Positions 16,401-24,122 of a stretch of 64,000 bases of DNA are shown here, in pieces. The stretch lies in NCBI RefSeq assembly GCF_005222705.1, contig NZ_STGF01000012.1:157547-221546 (forward strand). Reading direction: 5' to 3'. Source of the stretch: Paenibacillus sp. SY21-1 (GTDB lineage Bacteria; Bacillota; Bacilli; Paenibacillales; Paenibacillaceae). The notes beneath the pieces were generated by a model. The model was not told where the DNA came from and made no database searches. It saw nothing but the letters and a program-made list of their open reading frames with translations. Both the position numbers and the translations under genes were made by a program. The number at the start of each line of letters is the position of its first letter. Positions within the stretch are counted from its first letter, which is position 1.

Positions 16401-18503
16401 CCCCGCCAGCCATTTGCCAATTCTCGAATGGAGCTCATGGCGCTCGGCCTCGGGCAGAGAATGGTAGGCCAGCTCGCGAATCCGCTCATGCTGAAAGGTG
16501 AAGCGGCTGCTCCCTCCGCTCACCTGCTGGAGCAATCGATCATGGACGGCAGGGCCCAATGACGCCTGAAGCTCCGGCAGCGCGGTTCCAGTCACGGCAG
16601 CCAGCTCCTCGAGCTCAAAGCTGTTGCCCATGCACGCGGCTCTGCCAAGCGCCTGCAAAGCCTCCTTCGCCAGAAAGCGCACTTTATCTGATAAATATGT
16701 CGCTGCGTGCTCAGGAACGCTTCTCTCGGCAATTTTCCGTATATCCCATCTCCAGCGCCGAGCTTCATGATCGAACGAAATCCAGCTCTTGTCCGTCATT
16801 TCCTCCAAAAACTGCTTGACATACAAAGGATTTCCGCCCGTTTTATGCAGCAGGATAGCCGTCAGCTCGTAAATATCTTCCCCTTCTGCGCGCATGGCGT
16901 CTTGAAGCAGCTGCAGCATGTCGCGGAAAACCAGCGGGCCCAGCTTTAACGCGTGTACAGGCAGCCCTCCCTGAGCAAGCTGCTTCTGCATGCGTTCAAA
17001 AGCATATGCGCCCGGCAGCTTCGCTTCTTCATAAGCGCCAATGACCAGCAGCCGTTCCATTTGACGCTCGGAAAGCAGATCATTCAGAAAGGCAAGCGAC
17101 GCTTCATCGGCCTCATGCATATTGTCAAACATGAAAATAAGCGTTTGCTCCTGCCAGGAAAATAAACTTATAAATCGGCGCAAAAGCATACGGAACCGCT
17201 GTTCCGCTTCTGCAGGGGGCAAAGGGGGGACAGGCTGCTGCTGTCCTATTAGCAGCTCAAGCGATGGAACAAGCTCGATAAGCAGCGCGGCAAAACCTTC
17301 CGCCGCATCCAGAATACGCAACCTCCACATTTCCATGCGTTGATCGCTTTCAATAAGCAGGCCGCGTACCAGCTCATCCAAAATGCTTCGCCACGCGCCA
17401 TACGGAATAGAGGGGGACTGGAAGGCCGCACTGCCCGAAGCGATGCAATAGGGCGCATCGCGAAGAAGGCGGGTAAACTCCTTAATAAAGGAAGTTTTGC
17501 CGCTTCCCTGAGCGCCTGTAATCCAAATTGCCTCTACGCCGCCATTCGCAACTTGTCCGAATAGTTGCAGCATTTGCTCCTGCTCGTTCTCTCGGCCGTA
17601 TAGCCGAGTAGGGAATTGCCATTGCTCGGCCATGTCCTGCTCGCCAAGCGGAAAGTCGCCAAGCGGCTCCGCCTGCTGCAGACGCGCGAGGCATTCGTCA
17701 AGATCGGCTTTCAGTCCGAACAGACTGGAATAGCGGGCATCTGGCGTCTTGTCCATGCATTTGGCGATAATATCCGATACAATCGCAGGCAGGCGCGGAG
17801 CAGCCTTGCTTGCAGGCTCCGGGCGAACCGCAAGATGGAGGTGCAGCATGTCAAGCGGATCAGCCGCCTGAAAAGGCAAACGCCCAGTCAGCCATTCATA
17901 CAGGAGGACGCCCACCGAATAGATGGAAGATCTTACATCGGGGGTCATTCCCGTTCTTCCTGTATGCTCTGGGGAAATATAGGGCAAGACGGACGGTAAA
18001 TGCTTCCGCGCGGGCAGTAACGGCTGGCCTTCTTTGGCGCCGAGCCACCCGCGTACATCAAGAAGCCGAACCTCAAGATCATGGGGGTGGATCAGCAGGC
18101 TATGCGGGGTTATCGTATCAAGAGGCACTCCTTGACGATGCAGCGCCAGTACGCTGCCGACCAAGGATGAGGCGATGGCCAGCATTCGGAGCAGTGATTC
18201 GCCTTCGGAGCGTTGAAGGAGCAGTTGGGCCATCGTATCCCCGCCGTTATCAGTTGCGAACAGCACGGGGCGATCTGCCGCCATTATGAACTGCCAGGGC
18301 CGAATTATCCCCGCCCCTTCCCAGCCCAGCATAAACTCGTATTCCTGTTGAAAGCCAGCGATCAGCTCGGGAGCCGGGTAGACGTCACGGGTCGTTTTGA
18401 CGATAAACGTTGCGCCATCCTCGCTCCGGCGCAAGCGGTAGGCGATATATTCCTCGTTGCCTCCCAGCGTATCCACTAAGTCGTATCCTGCCAAATCCAG
18501 CAT
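13425..18503 (-). CDS. Pseudokinase / AAA-ATPase / GAF sensor histidine kinase, 1692 aa
   Basis: This is a multidomain signalling protein of the 'trifunctional' Ser/Thr kinase-ATPase-histidine kinase type. Residues 1-275 have a protein-kinase fold, but the catalytic loop reads TITPHSLL where active kinases have D-x-x-P-x-N, and the DFG motif is DVR, so this part is probably inactive. Residues about 295-620 form an AAA/STAND ATPase (Walker A GAQGSGKT near 330, Walker B LIFMFDN near 453). A long TPR-like helical region, a GAF domain (about 1300-1450), a HisKA_3 dimerisation domain (phospho-His in AQEIHDVVGHT near 1495) and HATPase_c (DNGRG) follow. It is cytoplasmic, with no membrane segments. 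The ATG follows AGGAG. It phosphorylates the downstream LuxR regulator. Confidence 0.93.
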   Translation of the reverse strand: MLDLAGYDLVDTLGGNEEYIAYRLRRSEDGATFIVKTTRDVYPAPELIAGFQQEYEFMLGWEGAGIIRPWQFIMAADRPVLFATDNGGDTMAQLLLQRSEGESLLRMLAIASSLVGSVLALHRQGVPLDTITPHSLLIHPHDLEVRLLDVRGWLGAKEGQPLLPARKHLPSVLPYISPEHTGRTGMTPDVRSSIYSVGVLLYEWLTGRLPFQAADPLDMLHLHLAVRPEPASKAAPRLPAIVSDIIAKCMDKTPDARYSSLFGLKADLDECLARLQQAEPLGDFPLGEQDMAEQWQFPTRLYGRENEQEQMLQLFGQVANGGVEAIWITGAQGSGKTSFIKEFTRLLRDAPYCIASGSAAFQSPSIPYGAWRSILDELVRGLLIESDQRMEMWRLRILDAAEGFAALLIELVPSLELLIGQQQPVPPLPPAEAEQRFRMLLRRFISLFSWQEQTLIFMFDNMHEADEASLAFLNDLLSERQMERLLVIGAYEEAKLPGAYAFERMQKQLAQGGLPVHALKLGPLVFRDMLQLLQDAMRAEGEDIYELTAILLHKTGGNPLYVKQFLEEMTDKSWISFDHEARRWRWDIRKIAERSVPEHAATYLSDKVRFLAKEALQALGRAACMGNSFELEELAAVTGTALPELQASLGPAVHDRLLQQVSGGSSRFTFQHERIRELAYHSLPEAERHELHSRIGKWLAGRMQAGEAINVFEIANQLNLARKLLQAEERRELAYWNMQACYEAKRSTSYETALSYGRIATDILGADWDGHDTLAFNAYQARAELEFLCTNMEQAEFYFHVLLQKSRSDLDKASILALKIQLESSKDNYREVLKLGVEALELLGFRHSFQPSSAKLLGQLLRVQWKLRKHTPASLSASPPMTDERQRKAMSVLMYATNACFFVERKGWLTTVLTMMELTLAGGLAPESSLAFIGYAVYESFRSRQSRAAYDWGKAGCTLSESDPVIYVKALTSFSFCYDSWRLYEPEFLELLSKKAGKIALESGDLWHSNRSILMSCALGLQCGEPLGQIYDRLQRNASDFMRHQNELQLMEGRVLTSLIVRLTGHSEPDDPFKIEESLLLQETLPVHGDNTKIVREFVCIVQYIGGYLFGQFREAEKYLAEARVLFTSRKDHGEYTTQYMYESLVWAQLYEEANESERAAYLQGIKQNVKRLKPHAVGVPVNYLHKYLFIRAELARITGKDLEAEDLYAKTIEDARRNGFVHNAAIASECFAHYGLRRGKLALAKIYMTEAYQDYLKWGATVKASQLASKYGNLLALGAVSEWDRIDYFSVVKSAQALSEEMEMPRLLKALLRIMLRNAGADFGAILFAREEGWSVEAHGTAEEMSVGALPLADATELLPSAFIEYASRTKQEVVLHDAVNEGMFARNAHVRDKRLRSVLCLPISHQDKLVCLLYMENKLAAGVFTKEKLDVLKLLASQCAISIDNARLYSGIQSLRVSLERQVEERTRSLKQSMSETAAALAENSVYEERNRIAQEIHDVVGHTLTSTVLQIEAGKRLLHKDKDGAVARLEGAQELVRHGLNEIRRSVHMLKEGQAFNLGLQLRQLIQETEHHTGVVIRSSWGELPDLTMAHKKLIYHALQEGLTNGIRHGGASSFRFLLAQENRRLIFQLEDNGRGAKELVSGFGLSAMRERAEQLGGILAITTPKYGGCSLRIEIPLAQSAEKGSEVD

Positions 18504-18524
18504 ATGTGCACTCCTATGTCGACT

Positions 18525-18647
18525 TTACTTTTGTTTTGACGTGTGTGCCCCGTAGCATGAGCCGACCGGAGGCGTGCCTTCCGGATCATGATTTTCGGTT
18601 TCGCTTTCCATCCGACCATCAGGCAAGTACTTATCTCCGGTAGTCAC
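18525..18647 (-). CDS. Possible small protein upstream of the sensor kinase, 40 aa
   Basis: A GTG at 18647, five bases after a GGAGG ribosome binding site, opens a 40-codon frame ending 21 bp before the kinase start. The peptide is hydrophilic and acidic in the middle (GDKYLPDGRMESETENHD) with a Cys-Tyr near the end. Spacing suggests co-transcription with the kinase, perhaps as a ligand or leader. It could instead be the tail of a decayed reading frame, since the same strand is open further upstream. Unrecognised. Confidence 0.35.
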   Translation of the reverse strand: MTTGDKYLPDGRMESETENHDPEGTPPVGSCYGAHTSKQK

Positions 18648-18877
18648 CTTCTCCTCCGGCGCAACTGGAAGAGAACTACCAAACGTTCCTCGATCCAAGC
18701 TATAATCTGTCAGGCCGAGTCCGTTTCCAGCTCTTGCAGATCCTAATTAGCTTGCAAAATAACGTTCGGCCGGACTGGACCCCGCTTTGCAGCGGCTTGC
18801 GGGCATGGCCGACTCCGGTATACGTGTTGCCGTCTGGGGATGCATGTAGATACGGGGCTCCTGTTTTTGATGGGATA
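18648..18877 (-). other. Gap downstream of the DUF4157 gene, possible decayed coding
   Basis: No intact gene is seen. On the minus strand, directly after the DUF4157 stop but in a different frame, an open stretch reads like protein (SPDGNTYTGVGHARKPLQSG) before stopping. This may be remnant coding sequence of a longer C-terminal region, or chance. A promoter for the sensor kinase must lie here but no convincing -35/-10 pair was found. Confidence 0.3.
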
Positions 18878-19513
18878 CTAATCTTCCTTCATATGAGAGA
18901 CGGATGCAGTATCGGTTTTGGCCGGCACATCCGCCGGGGAAGGCGCTGCCTTCATTTGCAGCGCCCGTGCTCCCATGACATCAGCCTCGCGCTCGAGGGA
19001 AGGGTTGTCGTTAATGGCTACTCCGCCTACTTGCGACGTCGCCTTAACCCTTCCGCTCTTCTGCTGGGCTACGTGCCAGCTCTCATGCGGCAGATGCTTC
19101 TCCTGCCCTGGTGCGACATATATGTCGCTGCTTTGCGCATAAGCCAGCGCATTAAGCTGTGAAGGCTTATCCGAATTATAATGAACGCGAACGTCGGACA
19201 TATCATGTCCTGACAACGACTCGATTCCGCTCTTCAGCCCATCGGGCATGCCCGTCTTATTTTCCTTGCGCTGAACGGGCGCATTCGATTTCTGCGGCTG
19301 CATTCTGGCTTTCATGAGCTGAGCGGCAGCTCGATTTCCCCCTGTTTTCTGCATGTGCATAAGCTGAACGGGAGTGAGCGGCGTTACTTCGGCAAGCGCG
19401 CCGGCTTGCAATTGCAGCGCCTGCTGCTGCCCGTTTCGGGCAGCCAGCTGCGCGGTTTCATTATTTTTGGATGCGGAAGCAGAGCTCTTCCTTGACCGTT
19501 CGTCAAATTGCAA
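18878..19513 (-). CDS. DUF4157 (eCIS core domain) protein, 211 aa
   Basis: A disordered, Gln/Ala/Ser-rich N-terminal half leads into a DUF4157/eCIS-core domain: MPDGLKSGIESLSGHDMSDV, VHYNSDKPSQLNALAYAQ, and the metallopeptidase-like HESWH in HLPHESWHVAQQK, then SLEREADVMG. DUF4157 is found at the N-terminus of cargo or toxin proteins linked to extracellular contractile injection systems and other secreted effectors. Here the domain is followed by only about 25 residues, so no toxin domain is attached. No eCIS structural genes are in the window. The TTG at 19513 is a weakly supported start; the frame is open to 19606 but those extra residues look non-coding. Confidence 0.8.
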   Translation of the reverse strand: MQFDERSRKSSASASKNNETAQLAARNGQQQALQLQAGALAEVTPLTPVQLMHMQKTGGNRAAAQLMKARMQPQKSNAPVQRKENKTGMPDGLKSGIESLSGHDMSDVRVHYNSDKPSQLNALAYAQSSDIYVAPGQEKHLPHESWHVAQQKSGRVKATSQVGGVAINDNPSLEREADVMGARALQMKAAPSPADVPAKTDTASVSHMKED

Positions 19514-19763
19514 ATAAAACACCGCCTTAGCTGGAATAGCTGACTGGTTATGATTTCTAGTTTGAGTGTAGCAGGACGCTTGTTGCCTAGCAATATGAAA
19601 ATTCATGCCGGAAGAGGTTAAGGCCTTTAGAAGTGGCTTAGCGATTTACAACTCATTCCCAAATAACTGACGTTTTTCCTTATTGGCCCCCAAGTAGAAT
19701 AAGCACCTTTAAGCAAGCTAATCTGACCTATACTAAAAAGTAGCTAATTTCCAATATATTATG

Positions 19764-19792
19764 TTAAACTATTAGGAAAATATTACTATAAG
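19764..19792 (+). promoter_or_regulatory. Promoter of the DAC-SAVED cassette
   Basis: TTAAAC (19764-19769), a 17-bp A/T-rich spacer and TATAAG (19787-19792) form a sigma-A-like promoter 54 bp upstream of the first cassette start. The cassette therefore appears to have its own promoter. Confidence 0.6.
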
Positions 19793-19845
19793 CGTTAATG
19801 GATTTTAGGCCTTAATAATTATGCCCAATAAAGGAGAAGCTTACT

Positions 19846-22425
19846 TTGAAAGAGTTTGAAAGCATAAATAAAAAAGTCTACGGGAATTTGGAGCTCATAT
19901 TACAAAAGCTTGATGAAAGAATCGATTTAAAGATGTATGCGGCTGTTTTTGATGCGGATGAAAAATGTACGGAAATCGTTCGCGTAAAAAGTGTCCTTAG
20001 CAACAAGGAAGGCACGGAAACAGAAATCATTCAAGAAGTGCTCGAGCATCCCGCTGATATTTTCATGAAGCTTGGACTGACACTTAATAAAAAAGCTAAA
20101 GATGAGCAATTTCTGTTTAATCTGGACATGACTCAGTTAACTGAATTACGTGAAAAAAATCAAATTCAGGAAACAGCTGAGCAAGCAAGCTCAGTTGACA
20201 ATGGTAGCAAGCAGAACCCTGCCGGTCAACCAAAGGTTAATGAGAATGCCTTGTTCTACACAAATAAATTCCTATTCGAGAAGAATAATCTGCAGTATAC
20301 CCTCAAATATGTGGCATCTCTTGAATATGAGGATTTCACTACCAGAGATATATTTATAAACCGGCCGCAGCTTTCTTTTCTTAGAATGATTCTCGATTAC
20401 TATTTTATAGATTACTATAAAGCTTCAAGTAACGATCATGTTTTGCAGCTAGATCATGGGCTTGAAATAACCTCCAAATACAGAGAAGAAGACAGTCAAT
20501 ATTTGCAGCGGATGACTCGTTTATTTTTCGGAAAAGTGCAGCACCTCGTTATGAACGCAGACACTCTCACTTCCGCTTCACAACCCATTATTGACATTAA
20601 GGAAACGGAAAGAAATCAATATTACATTAATAACCTGCTTGAGAAAATTGACGGCATTTCGACAAGAACCTATGAGGGCGAAAGCCCATTTGGTTGCATG
20701 CTGATTCTAAATACCGACCTGTTGAAGGATGACAGCCTCATTCGCTATTCCATTAAATTTCAAGAAGGTTCACCGATCCAGTTAGAGGATGCCCGCAGAA
20801 TTCGCAAATTAATAGAGTTAACCAATAACGAGAAGGATTTATACCTAATTGCTGATAATAAAGCTATTTATGGTGTAGGGGAAATTCACTGGAACAAGCT
20901 CGGGGATATATTGCTGTTTAAAGTAGAGTTTAAGGGGCTATCCCGATATGATCTGCTTCTTGTCACAACAGGCGATGAAGAACATTCAGATTACCGTGTA
21001 GTCGAAGAAACCGAATCGAAAATATTTAAAATGACTGTAGATAGAAAAATAGTATCCAGCAACCTGTTGAGCATTTCATTTAAGAGTCCTGCAATCGGAT
21101 CGGGCGGCTTTGTTTCTGAACTATTCAGACTTACCATGAAAAAGCACTTTAAAGAGCTTACGGCTGTGGAGGAAAACGATAAGGGTCTACCTGGCATTAC
21201 AGAAGACAATATCGAGAAGCTTCGCCTCATTATTCAGAAGGCAACCGAACAACAACATGGCACAATGGTAGTTATTACAGACCCTGAAACGGCCAAGGAC
21301 GAATTAGACAAGCTGGAAAAACAATCAACCCGAATTACGCGAACTGAAATTAACCCGGCGTTTATCAAACACCTCACCTCCATAGATGGAGCGATATATT
21401 TTGATACAGATGGTAATTGCCATGCAATTGGCGTCATTCTGGATGGACTGGCTCAAGCCCATTCGGGCAACGCAAGTCGGGGAGCAAGATTTCATTCGGC
21501 TCATCGTTATCTCGAGAAGTTAAAATCCAATCATAGCAGATGCGTTATCGCCATAATCTCGGAGGATGGAATGGTAAATATTATTCCTAGCCAGACTAAT
21601 GGAGCTGCCGTGCGTCAGCTTGTGAGGGATATGAGAGATTATATTATGGCAAACGATACACCAGATAATAAAACTCTGATTAATTATAAGCAGCGTTTTA
21701 CAGAAGCAGAGGAAGATACCATCATTGATCATCATCATTTTTTTGTAATAGCAGAGGCATTCCAATCTAAGTCGTTATACGATCTAGCAGAAGAGTACTA
21801 TAAGAAGGGCCTGCAGGTATACGGTGGATTTATTTATAAATATAATCGCGAATTAGGTATATCTATGCTCAAACAACTTTGGAAAAATAAAAAAGACAAT
21901 CAACTAGAATTTGCAAAAGAAACACTTGAGCAATTTGAAAATATTATACGCAACGGTGGCGATGATTTAATTCATGATGACTACAATTGTCGTGCACTAG
22001 CTTCTCATCAAGTTGGAATTTTAATGAATAATATACAAGCTGGTTATTTTGATAATGCTTTAAGGGACTATTCAACAGCTATGACAATGCAAAAGGGAAA
22101 CAAGTACATTCTGTATTTCAATCGTGCTGACTTACATATAAGTATGAAAAATTGGTATCTAGCAATTGAAGATTATATATCGTCAGAGTTGGAGAAATCG
22201 AACGATAGGTCACTTAACGACTTAAAGCGACTGTTTGATAAAGACCACCTTTATTTCAAACATGCTTTTACATTTTACTCTGAGAGGGAAAACAAAAAGA
22301 AAGACAGCAAGAAATTAAAAAGCCTGTTAGACGAGTATGGGAAAAAGCTAGCTGTGGATTATCCAGAAGTGGCTGCTGCGATTGAGAAACAAACAATAAA
22401 TCCGACAATAACTGAAGGAGAGTAG
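19846..22425 (+). CDS. DisA/DAC-type nucleotide cyclase with sensor region and TPR tail, 859 aa
   Basis: Residues about 470-590 are a diadenylate-cyclase (DAC, DisA_N) domain. GTMVVITD is the first strand, IDGAIYFDTDGNCHAIGVIL holds the DGA motif near 513, GNASRGARFHSAHRYL occupies the position of the GxRHRxA nucleotide-binding motif near 545, and RCVIAIISEDGMVNIIP matches the final DAC strand of DisA. The order and spacing follow Bacillus DisA closely. Residues 1-430 form a large region I cannot name, probably the regulatory region found before DAC in such proteins. Residues about 620-820 look like TPR helices. No transmembrane segment or DisA DNA-binding HhH domain is present. The start is TTG with AAGGAG upstream. 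Composition is clearly AT-richer than the neighbours, suggesting transfer. It is the predicted signal synthase for the next gene; product chemistry is unknown. Confidence 0.85.
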   Translation: MKEFESINKKVYGNLELILQKLDERIDLKMYAAVFDADEKCTEIVRVKSVLSNKEGTETEIIQEVLEHPADIFMKLGLTLNKKAKDEQFLFNLDMTQLTELREKNQIQETAEQASSVDNGSKQNPAGQPKVNENALFYTNKFLFEKNNLQYTLKYVASLEYEDFTTRDIFINRPQLSFLRMILDYYFIDYYKASSNDHVLQLDHGLEITSKYREEDSQYLQRMTRLFFGKVQHLVMNADTLTSASQPIIDIKETERNQYYINNLLEKIDGISTRTYEGESPFGCMLILNTDLLKDDSLIRYSIKFQEGSPIQLEDARRIRKLIELTNNEKDLYLIADNKAIYGVGEIHWNKLGDILLFKVEFKGLSRYDLLLVTTGDEEHSDYRVVEETESKIFKMTVDRKIVSSNLLSISFKSPAIGSGGFVSELFRLTMKKHFKELTAVEENDKGLPGITEDNIEKLRLIIQKATEQQHGTMVVITDPETAKDELDKLEKQSTRITRTEINPAFIKHLTSIDGAIYFDTDGNCHAIGVILDGLAQAHSGNASRGARFHSAHRYLEKLKSNHSRCVIAIISEDGMVNIIPSQTNGAAVRQLVRDMRDYIMANDTPDNKTLINYKQRFTEAEEDTIIDHHHFFVIAEAFQSKSLYDLAEEYYKKGLQVYGGFIYKYNRELGISMLKQLWKNKKDNQLEFAKETLEQFENIIRNGGDDLIHDDYNCRALASHQVGILMNNIQAGYFDNALRDYSTAMTMQKGNKYILYFNRADLHISMKNWYLAIEDYISSELEKSNDRSLNDLKRLFDKDHLYFKHAFTFYSERENKKKDSKKLKSLLDEYGKKLAVDYPEVAAAIEKQTINPTITEGE

Positions 22426-22427
22426 CA

Positions 22428-23936
22428 ATGGGAAAGACAACGCCAATAAATAAAGCAGAGCTCTTTCCAATTACTACGCGTTCAATCTCTGCTGCTCGTT
22501 TAGCAGTCATTTTTGTTCATGGCATTGGCGGCCATCCTCTCGACACTTGGCGAGTGCATCCGCAAGCCCCATCAATGATGGAGCTGTTGGATGGAGATTC
22601 AACTTTATGCGAGGCCGAATTCTACAGCTATGGCTACCGAACAGGCTTAAAGCCCTGGCAATATGATTTCCAAACAGTCGCAGAACTGTTGTTCACGGAT
22701 ATTCAGTTAAATTTGCCGGATAGGAATATTGTATTTGTAGCCCATAGCATGGGGGGACTCGTCGTTCAGCAGTATATTATTAATCGGTACGAGGCATTCG
22801 ATCAGGCTCAGCTAAAAGCAATTCAAGGAGTTGTCTACTTATCCGTTCCCTTTCACGGATCAGGTTTAGCTGAGTTGTTCCCGAAATGGCTCGTTAACAA
22901 GCAGATTAAGTCTCTGCGCCGAAAAAACCCTCAGCTGGCTAAGCTGGAAGAAGGCTGGAACAAATATGCATATAGAGGCGGGGCCGCATCATTACCCGAA
23001 ACACTCAAGCACGAAATTCAACAGCTGGCGCTGAGAGGGGAACGAGACAGAGTAGTCGTCAAAGCTTCTTCTACTCCTCTGTATTTAAGCGGTGAAATAA
23101 CGCCGGTTGATGAGGACCACTCGAGTATATGCAAAGTTGATAAACACAGCAGCGTTTATAAAGCTATACAACAATTTCTTTATAAACAGTTGCAAACTCA
23201 TGCCGGTCAATCCAATCCGATGATTATCCATGCTCATGGATATACGAAGCAGCAGTATGAAGAACAGCCGCATATTGAATTAGACTGGACCTCCTATTAC
23301 GACGCAAATACAACGCCAAGAAGACTTCCATCGCCAGCCAACTGGAATGAAATGGATCAGCAATTAAAGTTAGCTGCGGATTACTGGGCTCAGAATGGCG
23401 CAGCTAGCTATAGCTGCTTGAAATTTTATGCGAGACTGAGTTTGCCTGGAGGCGTTCTTATCGGCCAACGCTTTGCCCGAACAAAAGGGGCTGTCATTGA
23501 AGTTGTACAAGGGAAACAAATATGGACTTCAGCGAAACGCGATCGATCCTATGTCGTCACGCCAAAACGATCAACAGGGAACAGCACAAGCAGCAAAAAG
23601 GCAATCGTTATACTTAGTGTCTCAAGAAACATTGAGAGCGCCGTTAAGTCTTACCTTGCAGAAACGGAAGCTCAGTATCACGTTCTGCTAAATTTGCTGC
23701 CTATGTCCGGATCAGGTCAGGACAGTATTGAGAACGCTGAACAAGCCGTTTCATATGCTTATGCAGTTAAAGCCGCTATAGATGAGTTAAAGCAAAACAG
23801 TATTGAGCATATCGATTTATATCTCGACTGCCCGTTTGGCGTCGCTCTTTTTGTTGGTCATTATTTGACTGCCGTTAGTCCCATACAAGTATTTGATTAT
23901 ATGAATCCAGGCTATACTCCTGCCTGTACAATATAA
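22428..23936 (+). CDS. Alpha/beta-hydrolase (lipase/esterase)-SAVED effector, 502 aa
   Basis: Residues about 25-270 are a lipase-like alpha/beta hydrolase (DUF676/PGAP1-like): oxyanion motif VHGIGG near 31, nucleophile Ser107 in FVAHSMGGLVVQQ, and probable catalytic His231 in DEDHSSICKVDKHSS. Residues about 290-502 match the SAVED domain: IELDWTSYYDA, ARLSLPGGVLIGQRFA, IEVVQGKQIWTS, and the C-terminal HIDLYLDCPFGVALFVGHYL and PIQVFDYMNPGYTPA. SAVED binds cyclic oligonucleotides and switches on attached effectors in CBASS and type III CRISPR. The start is two bases after the upstream stop with AAGGAGAG inside the previous gene, so the pair is one operon. Predicted role: signal-activated membrane or ester hydrolysis leading to abortive infection (inference). 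Confidence 0.87.
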   Translation: MGKTTPINKAELFPITTRSISAARLAVIFVHGIGGHPLDTWRVHPQAPSMMELLDGDSTLCEAEFYSYGYRTGLKPWQYDFQTVAELLFTDIQLNLPDRNIVFVAHSMGGLVVQQYIINRYEAFDQAQLKAIQGVVYLSVPFHGSGLAELFPKWLVNKQIKSLRRKNPQLAKLEEGWNKYAYRGGAASLPETLKHEIQQLALRGERDRVVVKASSTPLYLSGEITPVDEDHSSICKVDKHSSVYKAIQQFLYKQLQTHAGQSNPMIIHAHGYTKQQYEEQPHIELDWTSYYDANTTPRRLPSPANWNEMDQQLKLAADYWAQNGAASYSCLKFYARLSLPGGVLIGQRFARTKGAVIEVVQGKQIWTSAKRDRSYVVTPKRSTGNSTSSKKAIVILSVSRNIESAVKSYLAETEAQYHVLLNLLPMSGSGQDSIENAEQAVSYAYAVKAAIDELKQNSIEHIDLYLDCPFGVALFVGHYLTAVSPIQVFDYMNPGYTPACTI

Positions 23937-24096
23937 CGAACTACTCTATAAGGACAAGCTATACCTTCCTAGCAGCAGCTATCCGCACAATGGCAACATG
24001 TACGATATATGCTCGACATTAAAGCGATTGGCAGCGCAATTGCCCAGAGGCTGACCTCGGCAGTCGGCAGCAATATTTCAAAGCGAGGTTCACGAG

Positions 24097-24122
24097 CCTG
24101 CATTCCATCATGGAATACAGGC
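24097..24122. repeat. Imperfect 25-bp palindrome at the cassette's 3' side
   Basis: CCTGCATTCCAT and ATGGAATACAGG pair at 11 of 12 positions around a single C. It overlaps the 3' end of the ketosynthase remnant and sits about 160 bp after the SAVED gene. There is no T-run. The 23937-24107 gap otherwise holds nothing recognisable. Confidence 0.4.
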
